Source: Thermoleophilia bacterium (GTDB taxonomy: Bacteria > Actinomycetota > Thermoleophilia > BMS3ABIN01). From it: DNA of 32,536 nt. Shown piece by piece: positions 1 to 7,250 of the stretch (positions are counted from its first letter, which is position 1; each line of letters begins with the position of its first letter). The stretch is taken from assembly GCA_014874175.1 (NCBI GenBank), contig JACWAD010000004.1:1-32536 (forward strand), read 5' to 3'. The notes under the pieces are model-generated. The model had not been told where the DNA came from, made no database searches, and saw nothing but the letters and a program-made list of their open reading frames with translations. The position numbers and the translations under genes are program-made.

Positions 1-559
1 GACAGGCGCTGCCCGAGCCAATGATGACCGCAACCCGCAACGTTGTCACGGCGGCGCTTCCCTGGCGCAGCTCTTCCTCGACCATGCGGCGCTGGTAAAG
101 AGGGCTGCCCGACTCGCAGCGCACGTCGCCGAGACCGCCCAGATAAATTATGCGCTTTACTCCCGCTTCGCCGGCAGCGGCGGCAAAGTTACGGGCGGCG
201 ACCCTGTCGGTGAGCTCATGCTGGCGTTGCCTGAGGTGGAGAGGATGTATCAGATAAAAAGCGATATCAACGCCGTCAAGTGCCGTCTTAAGACGGGTGT
301 AGTCCAGCGCATTTGCCTGCACGACTTCAATGCCCGGCCAAATTTTTTCATATGCGGAAGCAGCTGAGACGACCATCGCCCGCACCGGGTAACCACGGCC
401 GGCAAGTTCCGGAATCAACCTCCTGCCGATGTAACCGCTTGCCCCGGAAACCAGAACCATATGGCCGGCTCCAGGTGAGAAATCCCTGCCTGAGGTTGCG
501 CCGGCTTCTTTCTTGTGCCCACCGTAGCGGTGGCTCATTCCTTCTGCCTGAAGTACCAT
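1..559 (-). CDS. SDR / NAD(P)-binding epimerase-like protein, YbjT type (partial)
   Basis: The 3' part lies beyond the left edge of the window. The frame reads through a Rossmann dinucleotide-binding motif (VSGASGYIGRR), then DIAFYLIHPL, AARNFAAAAGEAGVKRIIYLGGLG and TTLRVAVIIGSG. The same order of motifs occurs in the next gene upstream, so the two are tandem paralogs. The ATG at 559 overlaps the stop codon of the upstream gene as TGATG, which suggests coupled translation. The first ~33 residues from that start are Gly/Ala-rich and look non-native. The internal ATG at 460 has GGAG eight bases upstream and begins exactly at the Rossmann strand, so it may be the true start; 538 is a third option. 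The substrate cannot be read from the sequence. Confidence 0.8.
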   Translation of the reverse strand, partial: MVLQAEGMSHRYGGHKKEAGATSGRDFSPGAGHMVLVSGASGYIGRRLIPELAGRGYPVRAMVVSAASAYEKIWPGIEVVQANALDYTRLKTALDGVDIAFYLIHPLHLRQRQHELTDRVAARNFAAAAGEAGVKRIIYLGGLGDVRCESGSPLYQRRMVEEELRQGSAAVTTLRVAVIIGSGSAC

Positions 560-1524
560 CACCTTCTGTGCCTAAAAAGGCCGGGCCGGAAAACGTCCGC
601 CTCCTCGACGGCCGCTTTGCGAACCGCTTCCTCCATGTCAATCAGTTCTACAGGCACCAGCTGACGAATACGGTGTTCCCGGCAGACAGTCTCATTTTTA
701 AGTCCTTCAAGCAAAGGCGCCACTATTCCTGCCGGCAGCGGCGAAATGATATCCATCCCCTTGGCAAACAGGCGGGTCGAGGCCAGCGGCACCTGCACAA
801 ACCTTCTTTTCAAACCGCGGAACCTGGCGTATATCTTGATCAGGTCCTTGTAAGTCAGCACTTCCGGGCCGCCGACATCGAAAGTCTCACCGATGGTCGC
901 CGGCTGCCTGAGGCAGCCGGCAAGGTACTGAATGGCGTTTTCAACGGCAATGGGCTGCGAGCGGGTGTTTATCATTGGCGGACACAAGATTACCGGCATT
1001 TTCTCCACCAGGTTGCGGATCATCTCGAAGGAGGCGCCGCCAGCCCCGATGATAATGGCTGACCTGAGAACGGTCGTGGGCACATTTCCCGAGCTTAAGA
1101 TCTCGCCCACTTCCTGCCGGCTTTCCAGGTGGCGCGAGAGGCTGCTGCCCAGATCGCCCAACCCGCTCAGATAAATGATCCGTTTCAAGCCGGCTTTCCC
1201 GGCAGCGCCGGCAAAGTTGCGGGCGGCTATCCGGTCCCTGGCGGCAAATTCCTGTGCTTCAGAAATCTTGCGGCCGCTCATGGAATGGACAAGGTAAAAA
1301 GCGACCTCGATTCCTTCCAGAGCGGGCACAAGCGTCTCCTGCTTAAGCAGGTCGCCCTGGACCACCTCGGGCTCGTTTTTAAGAATAAACCTGAACCTGG
1401 TCTTGCCTAGCGACCGCTGCAAGGAACGGACCCGGTAGCCCTGGCCGTCAAGCGCCGTTAGCAGCCTCCCGCCGATAAAGCCCGTCGCCCCCGTGAGAAG
1501 AATATTTGGTTTGGTTGTTGACAT
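559..1524 (-). CDS. SDR family oxidoreductase, YbjT-like (atypical short-chain dehydrogenase)
   Basis: About 321 residues starting MSTTKPNILL. The N-terminal Rossmann motif GATGFIGG binds NAD(P). It is followed by features of the E. coli YbjT family: EVAFYLVHSMSG, AARNFAGAAGKAGLKRIIYLSGLG, NVPTTVLRSAIIIGAG, FEMIRNLVEKMPV and PQ/IAVENAIQYLAGCL, then FDVGGPEVLTYKDL. These proteins are extended atypical SDRs without a clear Tyr-x3-Lys catalytic pair, often of unknown substrate. The frame is open to 1599, but the family begins at the ATG at 1524, and AGGAAGG lies directly against it, an unusually short spacing. The gene overlaps the next SDR by one base (TGATG), forming a two-gene operon. A TGATA-N3-TATCA palindrome lies 34 bases upstream. 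Confidence 0.85.
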   Translation of the reverse strand: MSTTKPNILLTGATGFIGGRLLTALDGQGYRVRSLQRSLGKTRFRFILKNEPEVVQGDLLKQETLVPALEGIEVAFYLVHSMSGRKISEAQEFAARDRIAARNFAGAAGKAGLKRIIYLSGLGDLGSSLSRHLESRQEVGEILSSGNVPTTVLRSAIIIGAGGASFEMIRNLVEKMPVILCPPMINTRSQPIAVENAIQYLAGCLRQPATIGETFDVGGPEVLTYKDLIKIYARFRGLKRRFVQVPLASTRLFAKGMDIISPLPAGIVAPLLEGLKNETVCREHRIRQLVPVELIDMEEAVRKAAVEEADVFRPGLFRHRR

Positions 1525-1557
1525 CCTTCCTGTCCATATAGGAATAAGGTATACAAG

Positions 1558-1570
1558 TGATAGCGTATCA
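1558..1570. promoter_or_regulatory. 13-bp palindrome upstream of the SDR pair, possible operator
   Basis: TGATAGCGTATCA has perfect 5-bp arms around a 3-bp centre. It lies in the AT-rich 95-bp gap between the SDR start at 1524 and the terminator at 1620-1645, where the SDR promoter must be. A repressor or activator site is an inference from position and symmetry only; no matching regulator gene is adjacent. Confidence 0.3.
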
Positions 1571-1619
1571 ACATAATTACCTAACTTATACTTTATCAAG
1601 TTTTATTGCCAGTAAAACA

Positions 1620-1645
1620 AAAAGCCCTTCCAGGGAAGGGCTTTT
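1620..1645 (-). terminator. Rho-independent terminator of the duplicated-domain gene
   Basis: Perfect 10-bp stem (AAAAGCCCTT / AAGGGCTTTT) with loop CCAGGG. Read on the minus strand it is followed by a T-rich tract (TTTTTGTTTT). It lies 60 bases beyond the stop of the 1706-2440 gene and separates that gene from the SDR operon. Confidence 0.85.
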
Positions 1646-1705
1646 GATGCTGCCAGGTAGCAGCCGGCTCTGATTTTATTTCGGCAGGGCTCGGGAAGGC
1701 AGATC

Positions 1706-2440
1706 CTATGCCGCTTTTGCGCCTGCGGGCAATTTCCAGTCAAGCACCAGCCGCGGCGGCGGCGCGGTCTGCCGGCGAATGAAGTCTATGCCGCACAAGT
1801 TAAGCAGTTCTTCCCGCATCCATACGTCAAAGGGATGGCTCGACCTGGCGAAGCGGGCAATCGCCGCAGCCGGGTCCTCGCCTTCTGCGTACATGATAAT
1901 CATGTCGCCCTGGCCTGTATGCCTGAGGAAGAAACGCTCGCCGCCAAGGCCATAACGCTGCTGATAGTCCCGGTAATCATCCGCCCTGGTTACGGTTGCG
2001 TCATGAAGCCAGAAGCGCAGTTCATCAACCTTTCCGGGCAGAACCGGGAAAGCCGTAGCAGCGGAGGCTGCCTCATTTGTTCCTGTCTCCTGCGACGCGT
2101 AAAGCAGCTCGGCAGGCTTGATCTGGCGGTAATCGCATAAATCAGCACCGGTGAGCGCAAATATCTTTTCCCGGAACCAGATGTCATGAAGGTTGTCAGA
2201 TTCGCCAATTATCATCATCGACCTGTCAAGATCATCTCCCTCAAAATAAAAAATCAGCAAATCTCCTTCATTGCTGGTTTCTATCCAGGCCCGCTCATGT
2301 GAAATGCCGAGGCGGCGCCGGGATTCCTCATGCTCGCTAAAGCGCTGCTCCTGAATCTCCCCGGCAAACTCGAGAACTTTCGGCGTCATTCCGGGCGCAA
2401 TATGGAACACCGCCGCAGTTGATTTAATTTTTTCGTTCAT
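1706..2440 (-). CDS. Protein of two tandem ~95-residue domains (DUF6176-like)
   Basis: 244 residues, soluble, no signal peptide. The two halves align with each other. Residues ~12-105 (FHIAPGMTPKVLEF ... GDLLIFYFEGDDLDRSMMI ... HDIWFREKIFALTGADL) match residues ~130-222 (FPVLPGKVDELRFW ... GDMIIMYAEGEDPAAAI ... FDVWMREELLNLCGIDF). Each half has the strand-helix-strand pattern of a dimeric alpha-beta barrel subunit, so the chain probably folds as an internal pseudo-dimer. It resembles the small single-domain proteins annotated DUF6176, recalled from pattern only. The start is supported by GAGG six bases upstream. It has its own terminator at 1620-1645 and is flanked by unrelated genes. No function is assigned. 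Confidence 0.75.
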   Translation of the reverse strand: MNEKIKSTAAVFHIAPGMTPKVLEFAGEIQEQRFSEHEESRRRLGISHERAWIETSNEGDLLIFYFEGDDLDRSMMIIGESDNLHDIWFREKIFALTGADLCDYRQIKPAELLYASQETGTNEAASAATAFPVLPGKVDELRFWLHDATVTRADDYRDYQQRYGLGGERFFLRHTGQGDMIIMYAEGEDPAAAIARFARSSHPFDVWMREELLNLCGIDFIRRQTAPPPRLVLDWKLPAGAKAA

Positions 2441-2589
2441 TTTTCCTCACCTTCCTCAAAATTCGAAACCGGCGCCGCGCCGGCTACAATTGTCAGATTA
2501 CCCTTTAAATTCCCTCTTGTCAGACACGTGAAACGCCGTTTCCCAAATCCCGTTTCCCGCATGCGGTGAACGCCGTCAGGGATGAAAAA

Positions 2590-2616
2590 AAGGGACCGGT
2601 GAAAACCCGGTCCCTT
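2590..2616 (-). terminator. Rho-independent terminator of the rhodanese lipoprotein gene
   Basis: Perfect 10-bp stem (AAGGGACCGG / CCGGTCCCTT) with a 7-base loop. On the minus strand it is followed by a run of seven T. It starts 27 bases past the stop codon at 2643. Confidence 0.9.
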
Positions 2617-2642
2617 CCGTTTTGATTGATATAGCGCGGGTC

Positions 2643-3728
2643 CTAGCTTGATCCGCCCGGCGCCGTGCCAGTCACAGTCGGCAGGCTGTTTTTGTCAGCG
2701 GGGGTGAACTTGCGCCCAACCGTATTGTTCCAGGTGGCGATGTCAAACCCAAGCGCGCCCGTATTCGACTTCTGCTGGCTGATCCCCAGCAGGTTCAGCC
2801 CGATTGCAACATATTCCTCCAGATCATGCCGGTCCCCAGTGACGAGGATCTGCTTGGACCTGTCTATCTTGGCCAGGTTCGGATATGCGTCCCCAACTTT
2901 CTTGAACAGATCCTGATAGGGCAGGTTAATTGCCCCGGGCAGATGCCCTTTGGCGTAATCGGAGGCGCTTCGAATGTCAATAATGGTGTAACTTGACAAG
3001 GGCTTCTTGTTGACTGTCTGGTCGGCTCCAACGTTAAGCCGGCCCGGCATGTTGGGAAGCACCTTCTGGGCCTGCGCGATCAGGTCGCCGCTGACGCTTG
3101 GCAGCGGGAAACTGCTTGTCTGTTGCACGGCGGCCGTTTGCAGAGGATAGGTATTGTTATAGGCAGGCGGCTTCTCAACAGAGTTGTAGCCGAGCATGCC
3201 CCAGTCCAGCCCTTCAATCTTGGGCGCCGGCGAACCCAGTTTGCCGCTCTTTGCCAGGTCGTAGAGGATGGGGACATCGATGCTCTGCGTGTGCGCAGTA
3301 TAGCAGTGAACCACGATTGTCTTGTTTGTGTGCTTTGCCAGCTCGGCGTTGATCTTGGCGATGCTGTCAGGGCTGGCGATGGTTTTAAATGGAATGTTGA
3401 TTGCGCTCGGGATATGGCCGGGCGACGAGGTGGACGCCTGCTGGTAGTCCGTCGCGCTGCGCACGTCGATTACCAGCGGGGCATCTGCGGGATTGCTTGT
3501 CAGCAGTTTGTTCAGATCAGTGGCAGAAATTGTCTGTTGAGCCGCCGGCGAGTTCAGGAACTCATTCATTATGCTTGCCGTCTTGTCAAAACTGGTGACC
3601 GGCCCGGCGGAAGTAGTGGCCGTACTGGTTGTGCCGCCGCCACAGCCGGCTGCCAGCGCCAGCGATCCCACGGCAAGCAGCAGCGCCATTGCCGTAAACA
3701 GGAATTTAAGCATTGCGTATTTTCTCAT
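2643..3728 (-). CDS. Lipoprotein with two rhodanese domains
   Basis: 361 residues. The start MRKYAMLKF at 3728 is preceded by GGGAGAGGG and begins a typical signal peptide: hydrophobic residues 9-27, then a lipobox-like AAGC with Cys29 as the predicted lipidated residue, then a Gly/Ser/Thr-rich linker. It should sit on the outer face of the membrane. Domain 1 (~65-190) has the rhodanese hallmarks VIDVRSATDY, GHIPSAINIP and an active-site Cys142 in VVHCYTAH. Domain 2 (~215-345) repeats IIDIRSASDY and GHLPGAINLP, but the active-site position reads VTGDRHD, with Gly298 where Cys is expected, so only the first domain can form a persulfide. Such proteins transfer sulfur or act as redox sensors; the substrate is unknown. 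The frame is open to 3794, but the signal peptide fixes the start. Confidence 0.88.
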   Translation of the reverse strand: MRKYAMLKFLFTAMALLLAVGSLALAAGCGGGTTSTATTSAGPVTSFDKTASIMNEFLNSPAAQQTISATDLNKLLTSNPADAPLVIDVRSATDYQQASTSSPGHIPSAINIPFKTIASPDSIAKINAELAKHTNKTIVVHCYTAHTQSIDVPILYDLAKSGKLGSPAPKIEGLDWGMLGYNSVEKPPAYNNTYPLQTAAVQQTSSFPLPSVSGDLIAQAQKVLPNMPGRLNVGADQTVNKKPLSSYTIIDIRSASDYAKGHLPGAINLPYQDLFKKVGDAYPNLAKIDRSKQILVTGDRHDLEEYVAIGLNLLGISQQKSNTGALGFDIATWNNTVGRKFTPADKNSLPTVTGTAPGGSS

Positions 3729-4319
3729 TCCCTCTCCCTTCGAATAGAAAGTTTGAAAAGATATTTGAGGCGAAAAACTTCCCCCGAGCCACATTGAAAA
3801 CTTGCCGCTCGATTCCGGCCAATCCTAACATATTTTTTAAAATCCGCAAGAGGTTTAATTGCTGAATCAAGTAGCGTGAACTGCCGGGTGGTTGGCTCTC
3901 GCCGGATTGTAAGCTTGCATGCATGCTGCCGGGTTTATAAAGCTGGAGAGAATAAAGCGCCAAGGGGAAACCGCACCATCTTGTAACAATCATTACATTC
4001 CCTGGAGACAAAGTCAAGCTGCCCATCATCACCGAAACGCCAGATTTGCTTATGGCGCTTTATCAGGCAAGGCACAGGCTTCCTTGCATAAAGGCGCGCG
4101 GGGTGATTACCGCGCCGTGATCATCTTTTGACGCGAGCCGGCGAAGGCAGTTATTGGGACGGGCGGTGACGGCCGCGATAGCACGCTTCAGGACAAAGCC
4201 TTCTCCTTCTATCGTTACCGTGGAGCCGTGGGGATAAAGAAATTGGAATCAGAACAATTCGACGGTATAAAAAAGAGCGGCCCGGGAAGACCGTCCTTTG
4301 GTTGATCTCCTGTTTGCTT
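3729..4319. other. 591-bp non-coding gap
   Basis: No convincing gene on either strand. It contains the leader of the rhodanese lipoprotein, an inverted repeat TGTAA-N6-TTACA at 3982-3997 (possible regulator site, untested) and, near 4261-4295, the weak terminator of the propeller gene. A plus-strand open frame at 3956-4120 reads protein-like at its end but has no start codon. No riboswitch class was recognised. Confidence 0.5.
4271..4300 (-). terminator. Weak putative terminator after the beta-propeller gene
   Basis: On the minus strand, about 25 bases after the stop at 4320, a GC-rich imperfect hairpin (GGACGG paired with CCGCTC, one A-C mismatch and one G-T pair) is followed directly by six T. 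The stem is short, so this call is tentative. Confidence 0.35.
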
Positions 4320-6719
4320 TTACGGATACGTGTAAGTTGCCCCGCAGCTATCCTGGGCTGAGGCGCGAAGAGATGTGATAAATGAGCCCGTCCCCACCGG
4401 CACGTTGTAGACAAGAGTCACGGGAGCAGAGCCGCCGGCGCTGATATTGCCGGCTCTGGCCGGCACCGGAGAGAACACGGAGACACCGTTGGAACCGGTC
4501 GCGCTGTTGATCTGGACATTTGCTGCGTCAATGCCGCCGCCATTGCCAACTGTGAACGAGACCGACAGACGCCCGGCCGCATAATCGTTTAAAGAAAACC
4601 AAAACGCACTGTATGATTTTAAGTACAGGGCCGGTTTGCCGCCGCTGCAAGAAGTATAGTCAAAGACACCGCCGCCGTAAGTGCCAGCAAAGACAGTGTT
4701 TTCTGAATTGATGTTTTGGGAGGCCGCCAGCGCGTTGATAGTGGTATTGGAAAGGCCGCTGTTTTGCGCGCTCCAGGTGGCGCCGCTGTCGGCCGACTTA
4801 AAGATGCCGCCACCGTAAGTGCCAGCATAGACGGTGCTGTTTTTGGCAAAGTTAGCTGAGACCACCAGCGAAGTAACATAAAGGTTGGTCATTCCGGCTC
4901 CGGCGCTGCTCCAGCCGGCGCCGCCGCTGGTCGATTTGAATACGCCTCCACCCCAGGAGCCGGCGAAGACAGTGCCGTCGTTAGCAAAGTCAGGCGAAGT
5001 TGCCAACGAATAAATATTCATGCCGGCAAGCCCTGAATTAACCGCGCTCCAGCTGGCGCCGCCGCTGGTTGACTTGAAAACTCCGCAGCCATTCGTGCCT
5101 GCAAAAACGGTATGGTCTGTAGCAAAACCCGACGAGACAGACAAGGCCGAGATTGAGCAGCCGCCACTCGTGTAAACCCGGGACCATGTCGCTCCTCCAT
5201 TGGTGGTTAAGTAAACTCCGTCCACACTCCCCGCAAACGCTGTGTTGTCGGTGGCGAAGCCGGGAGAAACAGCCAGCGCGACAATATACAGGTTGGCAAA
5301 GCCGCTGTTCTGCACGCTCCAGGTGGCGCCGCCATTGCTCGATTTATAAACGCCGTTGCCGTACCCGCCTGCAAGGACAGTGCCATCGGCTGCGAAGTTG
5401 GGTGACACTGCCAGGGCATCAAAATAGGCGTTTGCGGGCAGCCCCCCGTTCACTGCGCTCCAGCCGGCGCCGCCGTCGGTGGACTTGAAGATGCCGGCTC
5501 CGTTGGGGGCAGAAAAAACTGTATTGTCGTTACTAAAATTAGGAGAAACTGCCAAGGAATAGACGTAAGTGCTGATTATGCCGTCATTGGCAGCGCTCCA
5601 GCTGGCGCCGCCGCTGGTTGACTTGAAGACGCCTCCGCCGCGGCTGCCGGCAAATATTGTCTGGTCATTAGCAAAGTTTGGAGATATCGCAACCGACAAT
5701 ATAAAAGTGTTGCTAAGGCCACTGTTTAACTGCGCCCAGCTGGCGCCGCCGTCGGTGGACTTATAAAGGCCCGAATTGGCAACATTGGCCAGGACAACGT
5801 TGTCACTGGCAAAATTTGGCGATACCGCCAAAGAGACGATATCGAGAGGCAGCCCGTTATTGACGCTGCTCCAGTTGGCGCCACCGCTGGTGGACTTGAA
5901 GACGCCGCCGCCCCAAGTGCCCGCGAAGACGGTCCGGTCTGTAGCAAAACCAGGTGACATAATCAACCAGGATATGTTCTGGCTGGTGAGGCCGCTGTTT
6001 TCCGCCGCCCAGCCGGCGCCGGCGTCGGTTGAGGAGTAAAGGCCACCGCCATAAATGCCAGCCATAAGTGAGTGGTCGGTGGCAAAGGCTGGTGAAAGCG
6101 CTAGCGCGAAAATATCCATGCTGGCAGGCAGCCCGCCGCCAACTGCGCTCCAGCTGGCGCCGGCGTCGGTGGATTTGAAGAGGCCGGCGGCAGTGCCGGC
6201 AAAAACGGTGTGGTCCAGGCCAAATCCGGGAGAGATGGCCAGAGAGTCAATACTGCTGTTTGAAAGACCGCTGCTGGCAGAGCTCCAGGTGGCGCCGCCG
6301 TCGGTGGATTTGAAAATGCCGCTGCCGGAGCCGGCAAAGACCGTCTTGTCCGATGAAAAGCCAGGCGAGACTGCAAGCGCGCTAAAATTTGCGCCGGCAG
6401 GAAGCCCGCCATTTTCCTGCGCCCAGCTGGCGCCGCCGTCAGCAGACTTAAAAATTCCTCCGGCTGTGGCTGCAAACAGGCTGTTGTCACTGGCAAAGGC
6501 GGGAGAAACTGCAACCGCCTTGATTGTGCCGCCGTAAGGCCCGCCCGTTGTCCACTGGTTTATGCCGGCGAGGCCCGTTTGCGGTGAGCCGGAAACAGCC
6601 AGCAAAGTGAGCAAAAAAAACCCGGCGGCAAATCTGGTCAGCCATGAACCGGGTTTGCGCCGGCGGTTTTTTCTAGCGGCGCAAGAAGCGCGCGCTTCAA
6701 TACCCCAATATGATTTCAT
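4320..6719 (-). CDS. Secreted 14-repeat beta-propeller (Asp-box/BNR-like) protein with C-terminal Ig-like domain
   Basis: 799 residues. The start MKSYWGIEARA at 6719 has GAGGGG eight bases upstream; the longer frame to 6752 lacks a site. A basic N-terminus is followed by a hydrophobic stretch (~30-50, FAAGFFLLTLLAVSG), a signal peptide or membrane anchor. Fourteen consecutive ~45-48-residue units follow (~55-690). Each has a strand of type SLAVSPNFAxDxTVFAG, then GGGVFKSTDGGASW, the S-x-D/S-x-G-x-x-W Asp-box of sialidase, BNR and sortilin propellers. Fourteen units would make two seven-bladed propellers. No sialidase catalytic Arg/Tyr set is apparent, so a binding or scaffold role is more likely. 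The last ~108 residues match the C-terminus of the protein at 21214-22584 (PVPxxxGxIxxGG, YxVPVG). It stands alone between non-coding gaps. Confidence 0.88.
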   Translation of the reverse strand: MKSYWGIEARASCAARKNRRRKPGSWLTRFAAGFFLLTLLAVSGSPQTGLAGINQWTTGGPYGGTIKAVAVSPAFASDNSLFAATAGGIFKSADGGASWAQENGGLPAGANFSALAVSPGFSSDKTVFAGSGSGIFKSTDGGATWSSASSGLSNSSIDSLAISPGFGLDHTVFAGTAAGLFKSTDAGASWSAVGGGLPASMDIFALALSPAFATDHSLMAGIYGGGLYSSTDAGAGWAAENSGLTSQNISWLIMSPGFATDRTVFAGTWGGGVFKSTSGGANWSSVNNGLPLDIVSLAVSPNFASDNVVLANVANSGLYKSTDGGASWAQLNSGLSNTFILSVAISPNFANDQTIFAGSRGGGVFKSTSGGASWSAANDGIISTYVYSLAVSPNFSNDNTVFSAPNGAGIFKSTDGGAGWSAVNGGLPANAYFDALAVSPNFAADGTVLAGGYGNGVYKSSNGGATWSVQNSGFANLYIVALAVSPGFATDNTAFAGSVDGVYLTTNGGATWSRVYTSGGCSISALSVSSGFATDHTVFAGTNGCGVFKSTSGGASWSAVNSGLAGMNIYSLATSPDFANDGTVFAGSWGGGVFKSTSGGAGWSSAGAGMTNLYVTSLVVSANFAKNSTVYAGTYGGGIFKSADSGATWSAQNSGLSNTTINALAASQNINSENTVFAGTYGGGVFDYTSCSGGKPALYLKSYSAFWFSLNDYAAGRLSVSFTVGNGGGIDAANVQINSATGSNGVSVFSPVPARAGNISAGGSAPVTLVYNVPVGTGSFITSLRASAQDSCGATYTYP

Positions 6720-6802
6720 TCCCCATCCCCTCAACAAAACTATTGTAGGCAATATATAAAAATTGCAGGAAGTTTATTGTACAACAATAGAAATGGTTGT
6801 CA

Positions 6803-6976
6803 ATGTTTGCAGTTCATGATCAACTCAGACAAAAAGCAATCATCTCTGTTCCCGATACTGCAAAAACGCTTAATTTAACCCAGCCAACAATAGCGGCGGC
6901 ACTCACTAGGTTGATGGAGCTTGGCATAGTACATGAAATAACAGGAAGGCGAAAAAACCGCCTGTACACTTATTAA
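6803..6976 (+). pseudogene. Remnant of a Fic-family protein C-terminus (winged-helix)
   Basis: A 57-codon open frame reads VHDQLRQKAI, ISVPDTAKTLNL, TQPTIAAALTRLMELGIV and HEITGRRKNRLYTY, then TAA. This is the C-terminal winged-helix and tail typical of Fic/DOC proteins (xxAKxLxxSxPTVxxALxxLxxLGIVxExTGRxRNRxFxY). The Fic catalytic domain with its HPFxxGNGR motif is absent: a stop lies five codons upstream of the ATG, and the upstream sequence belongs to the divergent propeller gene's leader. No ribosome-binding site precedes the ATG. Base composition is AT-rich compared with its neighbours, which fits transferred DNA. It lies 63 bases from a tRNA gene, a common integration site. It could instead be a stand-alone small regulator. 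Confidence 0.6.
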
Positions 6977-7039
6977 ATTATTTGTCAATTCTACGCGAAG
7001 GGACAGATAGTTGACCGCAGCATTCGCAGGCGAATTGAA

Positions 7040-7115
7040 TGGAGCCGACGTGCGGAATCGAACCGCAGACCTGCTCATTACGAGTGAGCTGCTCTACCAG
7101 CTGAGCTACGTCGGC
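7040..7115 (-). tRNA. tRNA-Thr (anticodon CGT)
   Basis: A full cloverleaf can be drawn: acceptor GCCGACG/CGTCGGC, D-stem GCTC/GAGC, anticodon stem GCTCA/TGAGC with loop CTCGTAA (anticodon CGT, reads ACG), and T-stem TGCGG/CCGCA with loop TTCGATT. Discriminator T is followed by an encoded CCA at 7040-7042. A TATAAT box lies 44-49 bases upstream. Confidence 0.96.
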
Positions 7116-7158
7116 AAACGGATCCCGAAAGCTGGATGCTGGAAAAACCGGCACCGTC

Positions 7159-7164
7159 ATTATA
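7159..7164 (-). promoter_or_regulatory. Putative -10 box of the tRNA-Thr promoter
   Basis: TATAAT, a perfect consensus -10, is 43 bases upstream of the tRNA 5' end. The -35 is weak (TTCGCA at 15-bp spacing). Confidence 0.5.
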
Positions 7165-7250
7165 GCCAAGGGAACCACGTGCGAACAGGCATACTTGCCA
7201 CGGCCCGGTTTCCGATTTCATCCAACATCCAAAGGCCGGTGCCCGTTTTA

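Noticed and set aside
313-1062. Long plus-strand open frame
   Set aside because: It is antisense to the two SDR genes, whose family motifs are unmistakable; its own translation shows no domain.
3956-4120. Plus-strand open frame ending in a protein-like stretch (PIITETPDLLMALYQARHR)
   Set aside because: It follows a stop directly and has no start codon or ribosome-binding site before the protein-like part; it may be a relic or chance.
4640-6560. Regular DNA repeats that could suggest a CRISPR array
   Set aside because: The ~140-bp period is coding, in frame, and encodes propeller blades; no short identical repeats with unique spacers.
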